A stretch of DNA of 64,000 nucleotides from Mucilaginibacter pallidiroseus (GTDB taxonomy: Bacteria > Bacteroidota > Bacteroidia > Sphingobacteriales > Sphingobacteriaceae): contig NZ_VOEJ01000003.1 in the NCBI RefSeq assembly GCF_007846085.1, positions 248,001-312,000 of the forward strand, given 5' to 3'. Under the pieces are notes generated by a model. The model made no database searches, was not told where the DNA came from, and saw nothing but the letters and a program-made list of their open reading frames with translations. The first letter of the stretch is position 1; every line of letters starts with the position of its first letter. Shown in pieces: positions 54,237 to 63,600 of the stretch. A program made the position numbers and the translations under genes.

Positions 54237-56981
54237 CTATTTATCAAAAATCGATTTTGCTTTTTTGATTGTTTTCTCAAGGTCGATCCCTTTTCCCAAT
54301 ACGCCGCTAAATAAGTCTCCCTCTTTCTTTAAACGGGCTATAGCGTTGTTGATATTAAAATCCTGCATTTTTAGGCCGGGTTTAACTTCGTCCCAATGCA
54401 ACGGCATGGAAACCGTGGCGCCAGGTTTCGGCCTTAGCGAATAAGGCCCGGCAATAGTCGCTCCCGGACGATTTTGCAAAAAGTCGAGATACATTTTTCC
54501 GTTTCGGTTTTTCACCATCCGCTCAAGTGAGGTATAATCGGGTATCTGTTGGTGAACAATATTCACGACCAAACGAGCAAACATTTGCGACTGATCGTAA
54601 TCGTATTTTGCATTCAAGGGAATATAAATATGCATACCCGTTGAACCGGACGTCTTGCAAAATGATGGCACGTCAAGGGCGTCCAAAACTTTCTTAACCT
54701 CTTGCGCTGCGCTTATAACCTGGTCGAACGTGTTTTTGTCCGGATCGAGATCAATAATGCAATAATCTGGATTGTCCGGCGATTGGATACGGCTAAACCA
54801 GGGGTTCATTTCTATACAACCTAATGAGGCCATCCAAAGCAGGGTAGCTTCATCGTGCCCTACCAGGTACTCTTTGTGTTCGCCCTCGCTTGTGGTATAA
54901 GGAAACTTTCGCACCCAATCCGGCGATTTGCCTTTTACATCCTTTTGATAAAAGCTTGGGCCATGAATGCCGTTAGGAAAACGGTTGAGCGATTGCGGTC
55001 GATCTTTTAAGTAAGGCAATATGTACTCTGCAACTTGGTAGTAGTAATTAAACATATCGCGCTTGGTAATGCCGTCTTCCGGCCAGTAAACCTTGCTTAA
55101 ATGTGTAAACTTAAGGTCGTGTCCGCATATCTTTTTTACCTGGGTTTCCTCTTTGGGGTTAAGCAGTGTACGTTTTGCAGATTGTTTGGGCGCTGTAACC
55201 AAGTCTTTCTTGCCGGATGCTTTCTTGCTTTCGTTTTTTGTCTTGGAAGCAGGCTCATCAACAATTTCGGTCGTACTCTGCTCCTGCTCGCGCACTACTT
55301 CTTTTGCCTTTTTATCTGTGCGCATACCTTCAAAGCTCGGATGCCTAAAAACGCCATCGCTGGTTACCTCGGCAAAACTTACTTCACAAACAAGTTGCGG
55401 CTTAAGCCAGGTTGCTTTTGCCTTAGGCGGATTGGGCCTGAAACGAGATGGTTTGTTCACATCAGGCTCATAACCGAAGGGGCTTTTATCGGCAATTAAT
55501 GGCTTAAACAGCTCCATCATTTCCTTTTGCAGCTTGTCGGAAAAGCCGGTGCCAACCTTGCCTACATATTGTAGCTTACCTTCTTCATACACCCCAAGCA
55601 GCAGCGAGCTAAACTGTTTGGCCGTACCTTCGTTTTTGGTAAAGCCACCTATAACAACTTCCTGCCGTTTGTTGATCTTAACCTTGAGCCATTCCTTTGA
55701 TCGATTGTTTGCGCTATATGTGCTATCGGCCTTTTTGGCCATGATACCTTCCAGTCCTATTTTTTTAGCTGCTTCAAAAAACTCCGTGCCGTTAGCCTTA
55801 AATGTTTGGCTTATACGTATACGGTCATCGTCGGTAGGTATCACATCCTGCAAAATGGCTTGCCTTTGTATGAGAGGCAGGCTTGTTAAGTCCTTCCCGT
55901 CATACCACAAAATATCAAACACGTATAAAACCAGCTCTCCATCAGCCTCACTGCGCCAGTTTTGCAAGGCGCCAAAGTTTGATATGCCCTTATCATTCAA
56001 TACCAGTATTTCTCCGTCAATAACTGCATTTATCTTCCAGCTTTCCAGTATTGTTTTTATGGGATAATACTTTTCATTAAAATCCTTATTGTTACGTGAT
56101 AGCAGTTGCACGTCGCCCTTGTTAATGAAACCGAGCGTACGATATCCATCCCACTTTACCTCATAAACCCAGTCGGGGTCATCAAATGGCTCATTAACTA
56201 AGGTTGCCAGCATAGGCTTTACACCTGTAGGGATTTTAGCCTTAGGCGCTTTCTTTAATATGCCTTTTACATCTTCATTTGATGATGCACTATCAACCAT
56301 CTCTTCCAACTCTTCAACAGGCTCAGTTTGTTTTTTTTTACGTGTCGATTTGGGCTTCTCTGCTTCTATATCCTGTTCCTCGCCATCCTTCCAAACCTTA
56401 TCACCGGTCTTTTCCATTTGGGCTATGGTTTTGCCAGACAGTACTGACTTTTCCTGTTTAGTAATATCCTTAACAGAAGCAAACTCATCTTTATGTTTGA
56501 TAAGCAACCAGCCGTTCTCGCCCATGCCATGAGTTTTCACAAGGGCAAACTCACCCTGCAATTTTTCGCCATGCAGCTTTATTTTTACCGAGCCCTCTTT
56601 TAATTGTTTAAGCAAATGCTTTTCCTGGGCCTTTTTGCCTTTTATTTCTTCAATAGGCTCATAGGTTCCCTCATCCCATACAATAACCGTCCCGCCGCCA
56701 TATTCGCCTTTAGGAATAATACCCTCAAAATTCCGGTAATCAAAAGGATGATCCTCTACCATCATGGCAAGGCGTTTGGTTTTTGGGTCTGTCGAGGGGC
56801 CCTTTGGTACTGCCCAGCTTTTCAGCACGCCATCCATCTCCAGCCTGAAATCGTAATGCAAGCGCGAAGCATCATGCTTTTGTATCACAAACATCAACTG
56901 ATTTTTATCCTTGCTTTTGCCTGCTTTAGGCTCTTTGGTTTTGGTAAAGTCGCGCTTTTGCGCATATTTTTCCAGGCTCAT
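54237..56981 (-). CDS. ligD: Multidomain DNA ligase D (PE-ligase-polymerase)
   Basis: 914-residue non-homologous end-joining enzyme. N-terminal 3'-phosphoesterase at about 1-165 (FVIQKHDASRLHYDFRLE, with His36, His42 and Asp44; MMVEDHPFDYRNFEG), linker of about 80 charged residues, ATP-dependent ligase at about 250-555 with nucleotidyl Lys276 in KWDG, second Lys/Glu-rich linker, and primase-like polymerase at about 630-914 with the catalytic IDLDPD. All three active sites look intact. Its partner Ku is not in this window. Likely monocistronic. Confidence 0.96.
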   Translation of the reverse strand: MSLEKYAQKRDFTKTKEPKAGKSKDKNQLMFVIQKHDASRLHYDFRLEMDGVLKSWAVPKGPSTDPKTKRLAMMVEDHPFDYRNFEGIIPKGEYGGGTVIVWDEGTYEPIEEIKGKKAQEKHLLKQLKEGSVKIKLHGEKLQGEFALVKTHGMGENGWLLIKHKDEFASVKDITKQEKSVLSGKTIAQMEKTGDKVWKDGEEQDIEAEKPKSTRKKKQTEPVEELEEMVDSASSNEDVKGILKKAPKAKIPTGVKPMLATLVNEPFDDPDWVYEVKWDGYRTLGFINKGDVQLLSRNNKDFNEKYYPIKTILESWKINAVIDGEILVLNDKGISNFGALQNWRSEADGELVLYVFDILWYDGKDLTSLPLIQRQAILQDVIPTDDDRIRISQTFKANGTEFFEAAKKIGLEGIMAKKADSTYSANNRSKEWLKVKINKRQEVVIGGFTKNEGTAKQFSSLLLGVYEEGKLQYVGKVGTGFSDKLQKEMMELFKPLIADKSPFGYEPDVNKPSRFRPNPPKAKATWLKPQLVCEVSFAEVTSDGVFRHPSFEGMRTDKKAKEVVREQEQSTTEIVDEPASKTKNESKKASGKKDLVTAPKQSAKRTLLNPKEETQVKKICGHDLKFTHLSKVYWPEDGITKRDMFNYYYQVAEYILPYLKDRPQSLNRFPNGIHGPSFYQKDVKGKSPDWVRKFPYTTSEGEHKEYLVGHDEATLLWMASLGCIEMNPWFSRIQSPDNPDYCIIDLDPDKNTFDQVISAAQEVKKVLDALDVPSFCKTSGSTGMHIYIPLNAKYDYDQSQMFARLVVNIVHQQIPDYTSLERMVKNRNGKMYLDFLQNRPGATIAGPYSLRPKPGATVSMPLHWDEVKPGLKMQDFNINNAIARLKKEGDLFSGVLGKGIDLEKTIKKAKSIFDK

Positions 56982-57069
56982 GGTTGTGTGGTTTTGTTAT
57001 AAATTAACAAGCCCTTTACCAGATGGTTTTCGCCATTTAATTAATAAGAAAATGCGAATAAGGTCGGCC

Positions 57070-57459
57070 TTACTCCTGCTCAATAACAGATAAAAAATTG
57101 CCTGCCGGGTCTTTAAACCAAGCAATTAGGGGGCCGCCTCCACGATGAATATTATCCTGATCGGTGTTAATGTACTCGCTATCATAACTTTCAAACAACA
57201 CACCTTTTGCTTTCAGTCCTTTTACGGTAGCTAATAAATCGTCAATAGGGAAATTAAGGATAGTATACGTTGCCGGCTCGTGGTTAGGCTTTGGATAAAC
57301 GAGTATGTTGTTATTATTACCTGGTATTTGAATAGTTAACATGCCGCCCATGTCCTCCATTTTATCTACTTCCAAACCCAGCTTTTGACTATAAAACTCA
57401 TATGCGGCATCAATATCGTTAACCGAAAATCCGCTAAATGCTTTTGACTCTTTTAACAT
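57070..57459 (-). CDS. VOC/glyoxalase-like protein
   Basis: 129-residue vicinal-oxygen-chelate fold protein with two beta-alpha-beta-beta-beta units: FSGFSVNDIDAAYEFYSQKLGLEV and LNFPIDDLLATVKGLKAKGV, ending WFKDPAGNFLSVIEQ. The Glu at the end matches a metal ligand position; the first His/Gln ligand is not obvious, so metal binding is unsure. Substrate unknown. It has a very good promoter. Confidence 0.87.
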   Translation of the reverse strand: MLKESKAFSGFSVNDIDAAYEFYSQKLGLEVDKMEDMGGMLTIQIPGNNNNILVYPKPNHEPATYTILNFPIDDLLATVKGLKAKGVLFESYDSEYINTDQDNIHRGGGPLIAWFKDPAGNFLSVIEQE

Positions 57460-57497
57460 AGCGTAAAGTGTTATAATGTATATAATTGATTATCAAT

Positions 57498-57529
57498 CAA
57501 ATTTAGTGCTAATAACACTACTTTTCAAA
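57498..57529 (-). promoter_or_regulatory. VOC gene promoter (TTTG-N20-TAAATTTG)
   Basis: Minus strand: TTTG 57529-57526, 20-base spacer, exact TAAATTTG 57505-57498. The ATG follows 38 bases later. Confidence 0.72.
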
Positions 57530-57647
57530 CACGCTTTTCAACCACCTTCCAATTACCGGTAAATGGTGCCAGGTAGCCCGGGCAAACATTTTTAGCACCT
57601 GTATGTTTAAGGCTATTGTATTTCATAATTAATTAAAATCAACAATC

Positions 57648-58544
57648 ATGAAAATTAAATTATTAATACCCGCATTACTGGCCCTTGCCTTTATGGGCAG
57701 CTGCGTAAGCACAAAAACATATAAAAAACTACAGACCGATTATAACCGCCTTGATAGCAGCACACGCGATTTACAAGGAAGATTATCTACCAGTGAACGT
57801 AATTTAGAGGTTAGCCAAAACCGCGCTAAAAGCCTGGAAGATCAAATAGCTTCAGAACGTTCAAATGTAAAGGCATTACAAGATGCATTAAATAAGTGTT
57901 TAAATTCAAGCAGCCAGGGCAATGTCAACATCTCCAAACTGGTTGATGAAATAAACAGCTCTAACCGCTACATACAACAACTGGTTAACGCCAAAAATAA
58001 AAGCGACTCGCTCAATATGGTGCTAACAAATAATCTAACCCGCTCGTTAAGCCAATCGGAAATGCAGGATGTTGATGTACAGGTGTTGAAGGGTGTAGTT
58101 TACATTTCCTTAGCAGATAACATGTTGTATAAATCAGGCAGTTTTGAAATCTCTGACAAGGCAAGTGCTACACTTAGCAAAATATCTAAGATAATTAAGG
58201 ACTACAATAACTACGATGTGCTGATCGAAGGTAATACTGATAACGTACCTATTAAGATGACAAACATCCGCAATAACTGGGATTTAAGTGCTTTAAGGGC
58301 ATCATCAGTTGTACAAACGTTACAAACTCAATACGGTGTAGATCCTAAGCGATTAACAGCAGGCGGTCGCGGTGAGTATAACCCAATTGCCGACAATAAC
58401 ACACCGGCAGGTAAGGCGAAAAATAGACGCACGCAAATTATTATTACACCAAAGCTTGATCAGTTTATGGATTTAATTGGCAAGGCTCCCGAAAACCAGG
58501 GCACCACGCCAGCTACGGCACCTGCCTCAGCGCCTAAGAACTAA
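57648..58544 (+). CDS. OmpA family lipoprotein
   Basis: 298-residue cell-envelope lipoprotein that ties the outer membrane to peptidoglycan. Lipobox FMGSC with the lipidated Cys at residue 19; a coiled coil at about 25-105 (TSERNLEVSQNRAKSLEDQIASERS); the OmpA C-terminal domain at about 160-275 with LIEGNTDNVPI, NWDLSALRASSVVQTL and AKNRRTQIII, the peptidoglycan-binding motif. Ends in a Pro/Ala/Thr-rich tail. Single gene, strong terminator. Confidence 0.95.
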   Translation: MKIKLLIPALLALAFMGSCVSTKTYKKLQTDYNRLDSSTRDLQGRLSTSERNLEVSQNRAKSLEDQIASERSNVKALQDALNKCLNSSSQGNVNISKLVDEINSSNRYIQQLVNAKNKSDSLNMVLTNNLTRSLSQSEMQDVDVQVLKGVVYISLADNMLYKSGSFEISDKASATLSKISKIIKDYNNYDVLIEGNTDNVPIKMTNIRNNWDLSALRASSVVQTLQTQYGVDPKRLTAGGRGEYNPIADNNTPAGKAKNRRTQIIITPKLDQFMDLIGKAPENQGTTPATAPASAPKN

Positions 58545-58565
58545 AAAAGACTTGATGTTAAATCA

Positions 58566-58604
58566 AAAAGCGGCCCGTGCAAATTGTACGGGCCGCTTTT
58601 ATTT
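58566..58604 (+). terminator. Rho-independent terminator after ompA-like gene
   Basis: 13-base-pair stem AAAAGCGGCCCGT / ACGGGCCGCTTTT, 9-base loop, then ATTT. Confidence 0.85.
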
Positions 58605-58851
58605 AATACTTTTAAGGGTTCGCTTTTTATTATAACACTCCGTAGAACCGATTGCAATAACCACAAGCTGACTTATTTAATTGTTGTGCACGAGCTTTAT
58701 GCACGGCGTATATATCGCATGTGAAGCGATGCCCGTGATTTGTAGAACGAAAAAGATGAGTACGAATCGCAATGACAGCTTTGAATTGGTATTTTAGGTC
58801 GAAGTTCCACCGAACCTTAAATAGATTGACCATTTTAGCCCCTGAATAATA
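58605..58851. other. Spacer with no recognised gene
   Basis: About 250 bases. A 67-codon frame on the minus strand (58630-58833) has no family likeness, no promoter and a low-quality composition, so it is not called. No repeat found. Confidence 0.4.
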
Positions 58852-58859
58852 TAAATTTG
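58825..58859 (+). promoter_or_regulatory. Promoter of the decayed DUF922 gene
   Basis: Exact -7 box TAAATTTG at 58852-58859, with ATTG at 58825-58828, 33 bases before the ATG at 58893. It suggests the pseudogene is still transcribed. Confidence 0.5.
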
Positions 58860-58892
58860 AAACAGCTGATTATCAATTGAACTTACCTAAAA

Positions 58893-59461
58893 ATGAAGCT
58901 TTTTCTAACCCTTGCCATTGTTTCGCTCTTTTTTAACGTGCAAGCCCAAAACGACTATCGTAAAGCATGGAATAAAGATAGCCTGCTAACCTGGGCCGAC
59001 TTTAAAGGACCGATAGATGAATCAAGCGATTTAAAGCCTATACACGTTACAGAGTAAATTATACGTACAAGTGGACGCTGATTGAGGGCATATACAATTT
59101 TACTTCAATGTTATAAACAACTTTGTTCAGGATCAATCATGGACCAAAACCTATTCCCAAACTCCTGAATTGTTAAGACACGAACAAATCCACTTCGACA
59201 TTTTCGGAATTCTTTGCAAGAAAACTTCTTTTTGCCCTTAATCATTTCAATTATACAGGAGCATTTACAGACGAAATTGCTGACACATCAGGAAACTTTG
59301 ATAAGATGAGAAACGACATGGAAGCGCTTTACGATTATGACACCAGGCATGGGTTGCTAAAAAGAAAGCAGATTACCTGGGACAACTATGTTACGGGCTT
59401 GCTAAACCAAGACCCACCATTAAAGGAAGCTTTAAATATGATTCCAGGAAAAAAGAAGTAA
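58893..59461 (+). pseudogene. Frameshifted DUF922-like secreted zinc protease
   Basis: Remains of a secreted protein of about 185 residues resembling DUF922 (predicted secreted Zn-dependent protease). Frame 1 (58893-59057): signal peptide MKLFLTLAIVSLFFNVQAQ, then LLTWADFKGPIDESSD and an in-frame TAA. From 59057 another frame reads NYTYKWTLIEGIY; from 59101 a third reads YFNVINNF, DQSWTKTYSQTPELL and the zinc motif RHEQIHFDI; from 59207 a fourth segment reads EFFARKLLFALNHFNY through to ITWDNYVTGLLN and a TAA at 59459. Joined in this order they give one continuous family-like protein, so at least three frameshifts are present. Confidence 0.85.
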
Positions 59462-59568
59462 ATGTAATATTTGCATTTAGGTTAGTGAATCAGCCCAATC
59501 TTACGATACAATCCAATTGATGATACCTTTTATATGCGACGTTCTGATGATCATTCGGTTGGCTTTAT

Positions 59569-60012
59569 CTATATCCAAGGTAATGTCAAGTCTTTAATCA
59601 AGCTGTTTAGGTGAATAGTTTCTGGGGTTATCCAACCCCTTTTATTAAATTCGTCTATTGCAAGTTCACAACACTTCAATAACTCAAGTCTAAAATTTGT
59701 GACCAAGTTATTGCTACTGATGTCGTTCCTTAAAATGCACTTGTCTTTGTGATATAACTTAAGGTAACCGAGCTTACCTGTTTCGATCATTTCAAACCTT
59801 AAAGGCCCGTCAAAAAAATAAAATGTAGCCTTACTGTTTTGGTTTTTCGAAAGTTCTTTAAAAGACTTTATCCAAGATAAAAGAATAAGCGCAATACTAT
59901 CGTTCCAGTTCTTTTCCGGAAAAAAGTCATCATTTAGTTTAAGGCAAATGGTACCTGTAATTACATCTGACGACGAAATTTCAAACGACTCACTATCGAT
60001 ATATAATTTCAT
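59569..60012 (-). CDS. Hypothetical protein, possibly immunity-like
   Basis: 147 residues, cytoplasmic, AT-rich gene. ATG 60012 preferred; the upstream extension is short and irregular. Visible features: MKLYIDSESFEISSSD, an early strand pair GTICLKLNDDFFPEKNW, WNDSIALILLSWIKSF, FYFFDGPLRFEM and a helical end. The mixed alpha/beta make-up and the -DGP- centre remind me of small stand-alone immunity proteins of polymorphic toxin systems, but I cannot name a family and no toxin gene is beside it. It sits between a decayed gene and a tRNA, a usual place for acquired genes. Confidence 0.55.
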   Translation of the reverse strand: MKLYIDSESFEISSSDVITGTICLKLNDDFFPEKNWNDSIALILLSWIKSFKELSKNQNSKATFYFFDGPLRFEMIETGKLGYLKLYHKDKCILRNDISSNNLVTNFRLELLKCCELAIDEFNKRGWITPETIHLNSLIKDLTLPWI

Positions 60013-60109
60013 GTTATAAATTAATCGAACCACTCTAACTTGCAATGGTGAGTTCGCTTTTAACTTTCAAGCACAGCTCATTTTAAAAAACACTTTATGT
60101 TTCCAATTG

Positions 60110-60183
60110 TCGGGATGGCAGGATTTGAACCTACGACCTCCAGCACCCCATGCTGGCGCGATACCGGGCTACGCTACATCCCG
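60110..60183 (-). tRNA. tRNA-Pro (anticodon GGG)
   Basis: 74 bases. Acceptor stem CGGGATG / CATCCCG, D arm GCG...CGC with AGCCCGGTA loop, anticodon stem CCAGC/GCTGG with loop ATGGGGT giving anticodon GGG, variable AGGTC, T arm GTAGG-TTCAAAT-CCTGC, discriminator A. The CCA end is not encoded. Reads Pro codons CCC and CCU. Confidence 0.95.
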
Positions 60184-60372
60184 AAACATTCCTTAACTCA
60201 AATTTTGAATTTAGGACGATCAGCACAAATATAAAAAGTTGACGTAATCTGGAAAAAGGTGATCAAAATTTATCCCGCGAAAACTTCTAAATTTTTGAAT
60301 TGTGAATTGCGTTAATTGCGATTATTAGTAACAATTTGTTTCGACTTGTGTCATAACATCAAATTTATAATT

Positions 60373-60537
60373 ATGAAAAATAACTCTTTTATAATAGGTA
60401 TTGCTGTTGGTGTAGCAGTTGGCGTTGCGTTGCATAATCTTGCGGTAGGCGTTGCTATCGGCAGCGGTATTGCGTTTGCATTTAACGGTGATCAAGATTG
60501 TTTTAAAAAGGCGTTTGTACGGATCAGGCGCAAGTAA
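60373..60537 (+). CDS. Small glycine-zipper membrane protein
   Basis: 54 residues. A single hydrophobic stretch (about 6-38) of Gly/Ala/Val repeats, GIAVGVAVGVALHNLAVGV, resembles glycine-zipper membrane helices; the end is basic (KKAFVRIRRK). ATG 60373 preferred, since the upstream in-frame codons add a stretch rich in Cys and Leu without pattern. Independent of the flanking genes. No family recognised; may form small membrane oligomers. Confidence 0.6.
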   Translation: MKNNSFIIGIAVGVAVGVALHNLAVGVAIGSGIAFAFNGDQDCFKKAFVRIRRK

Positions 60538-60663
60538 TTTACGAATTTAATAGGTGAGTTTATTATAGCGCCTTGTTGTAATTTTAAATACAAGTTGTAT
60601 TGCTTTCTGTATATAAATTAAACTACTATTTTCGTTAAGTTACCAATGTCGTAATCTTTTCGG

Positions 60664-63600
60664 ATGGCTCAGGTTCAAAATTATGATCTGCTCATAAGCA
60701 AAATCAATACATTTATACGTAAATACCATAACAACAACCTGCTCCGCGGGCTGATGTTTTTGGGTGCGGGCCTGTTTTCTGCCTTTGTCATAATAACATT
60801 ATCAGAGTACTTTTTCAACTTCAATACCTTTTTACGCACCCTGCTTTTTTATGGATTTATCGGGTTAAATGTTGCACTTCTTATCTGGCTGGTTCTGCCA
60901 TCATTACTGGCGAGGCTAAAACTTGGTAAAACTTTAACGCACGACGAAGCAGCCGAAATCATCGGGAAGCACTTTGTTGATATCCAGGATAGGCTCTTAA
61001 ACACGCTTCAGCTAAAAAAGCAGGCTGATGAAAATCCTCATCAAAGTGCGTTAATAGAAGCCAGCATTAATCAAAAAATTGAAGCGCTTAATCCGGTAAG
61101 TTTCCCTACGGCAATAAACATCCGCGATAATGCCCGGTACCTCAAATGGCTTATTCCGCCGGCGGCTATTATCTGTGTCCTGGCTTTTGCAGCGCCGGCC
61201 ATTCTTACCGAGAGCACAAAAAGACTGATAAGGCATAATGAGTATTTTGCCCCTATTGCGCCTTTTAAATTTTTGGTATTAAATAAAAGCTTATCGGTAG
61301 TTCAGGGGGCAGATTTAAAATTGGATGTTAAATTAACAGGAGATAAGTTGCCCGCTAACCTTTATATAGAGATAGCTTCAAGTACATTTAAGCTTGATAA
61401 GGAAAACATAAGCAAGTTTCATTATTTGTTTACTAATCTGCAACAAAATACAACGTTTCGCTTATCAGGTAATGGCTTTACATCCGTTCCATACCAGATC
61501 AAAGTTAATAAGAGAGCTGTTATCTTAAATTTCGATGCAGCGCTAACTTACCCGGCTTACCTGCATAAGAAAAATGAAACGGTTGCCAACGCAGGTGATT
61601 TAATATTGCCGGCCGGCACAACCGTTAAATGGAATTTTAACACGCAAAATACTGCATCTCTTGCATTTAAAATAAACAATATAAATGCCTGGCTAAAGGC
61701 TGTTAATGATAATGCTTTTCAGTATAGTGCGCAGATATTAAAAAACAGCTCTTATACAATTACCCCATTAAATGCTTCTGCCGGCGCGGGCGACTCTGCC
61801 ATTTATAAAATAAACGTAATTGCCGATGAGGCTCCGGCTGTCACCGTAAATGAGAAGCCCGATTCGGTAAGTATGCAGGCGTTTTATTTTGACGGAAACA
61901 TACAGGACGACCATGGCTTTTCGTCACTTAAGTTTTGCTACCAAACAGGTAAAGACGGAGCTCAGAAAACTTACAAAAAAGCAGTTAAGGCCGATCTGTC
62001 CGCAAGTCAAAGTGCATTTTTTTATTATTGGAATTTGAAGGATATTGGAATAAAACCAGGCGATAACGTAACCTACTATTTTGAAGTTACGGATAATGAT
62101 GGCGTAGCAGGGCCGAAAACAACCCGATCTCCCGAAAGATCATTGAGCATACCGGATAACGCCGCACTTGCGAAACAATTAAACGCCGGAACCCAGGCGG
62201 TAAAAGAGAAAATGCAATCGGCTGTTAAGCTGGCCGGTCAGATCGAAAAGAATGCGCAAAAGCTAAATCAAACGTTCCTGGAAAAAAACGCCCTTTCTTT
62301 TGATGAAAAAAAGCAGGTGGAGGAGTTGCTTCAAAAGCGTAAGGATTTGGATGAACTGGTAAAGGACATTAAGGCAGAAAATAAAAAGAATGCTTATAAC
62401 CGGCAGCAAGGGCAGCAAAAGGAGGAGCTGACGGAAAAGCAAAATCAAATGGAACAACTGTTTAACGAATTGCTTGACGATAAATCACGTGACATGCTGC
62501 AGCGCTTGCAAGAACTTATGCAGATGGATCAAAAGGATGCCACGCGCGACGAACTATCAAAGATGCAAAACGATAACAAGTCGTTAAAGAAAGAGCTTGA
62601 CCGTATGCTGGAGCTTTACAAAAAGCTGGACTTTGAACAAAAGCTAAATCAAAACATAATTCAGCTTAACCAGCTTTCGCAACAGCAGCAAAAACTTGCC
62701 GACAAGACGCAACAAGCAGGGAACAGTCAGCAGGACTTGCAGGAGCAACAAAAACTTAACCAGCAGTTTGAGCAGATTAAAAAACAGTTGGACGAACTGC
62801 AAAAGCAAAACGAGCAAAACGGAGGTAAGCAATCTTTTAAAAATCCTGAAAAGGAAAAACAAGCCATTGACGAGCAATTGCAGCAGAGCACACAAAGCCT
62901 TAGCAAGAACAATAGGCAGCAGGCATCAAAATCTCAGCGAAGTGCAGCCAAGCAAATGCAGCAGATGGCCAACCAGTTAGATCAACAGGATGCAGAAGGA
63001 GAAGAAAGCCAAAATAATGTTGATGCCAGGCAGTTACGCGATCTGCTTAAATCATTAGTCAATAGCTCCTTTAACCAGGAAAAAGTTATGCAGAATCTGC
63101 GCGGCACCAACCCTACCGATCCAAAGTATGTAACGTTTGCGCAGCAGCAAAAGGATATTAAGGATAACCTTAAAACAGCCGAAGACAGCCTTTATTCACT
63201 AAGCAAACGCGTTCCGCAGATACAATCGTCGGTAAACAAGGAAATAACAACCATTAACGAGCAGATAGATAAGGCACTTGACGCACTTGGCGACCGTAAA
63301 ACCGCCGAAGCAAATCGTAGCCAGCAGTACGCCATGACATCCATGAACAATTTGGCCCTGTTATTGAGTGAAGCGCTTAACCAATTGCAAAAAGCAATGA
63401 ACAAAAGCGGCAAAGGCAAGGGTAAACAAAGTGGATCGATGTCGCAAATAAGTAAAATGCAGCAGCAGCTAAATCAAAATATGCAAAAGGCGAGGCAACA
63501 ACTGGAGCAACAGGGAGGTAATGAGGGTAAAAGCCAAAAGCAGGGCATGAGCGAGCAATTTGCCCGGATGGCCCGGCAGCAGCAGCAAATTCGCCAAACA

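Noticed and set aside
55534..56067. 177-codon open frame on the plus strand
   Set aside because: Antisense shadow of the ligD ligase domain.
54237..56981. Considered ligD as part of a defence or mobile island
   Set aside because: Base composition and neighbours look chromosomal and the enzyme has standard architecture; no integrase or transposase nearby.
57518..57589. 23-codon frame (starts MFARATWHHLPVIGRW) on the minus strand
   Set aside because: Amphipathic and cationic, so looked like a small peptide, but it overlaps the VOC gene promoter and has no other support.
58630..58833. 67-codon frame on the minus strand after the OmpA-like gene
   Set aside because: No family features, no promoter box and composition like random sequence; might be a remnant but cannot be supported.
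62640..63000. Short CAG/CAA-rich repeats that looked like a tandem repeat or array
   Set aside because: They are Gln codons of the DUF4175 coiled coil, irregular in period and with no spacers; not a CRISPR array.
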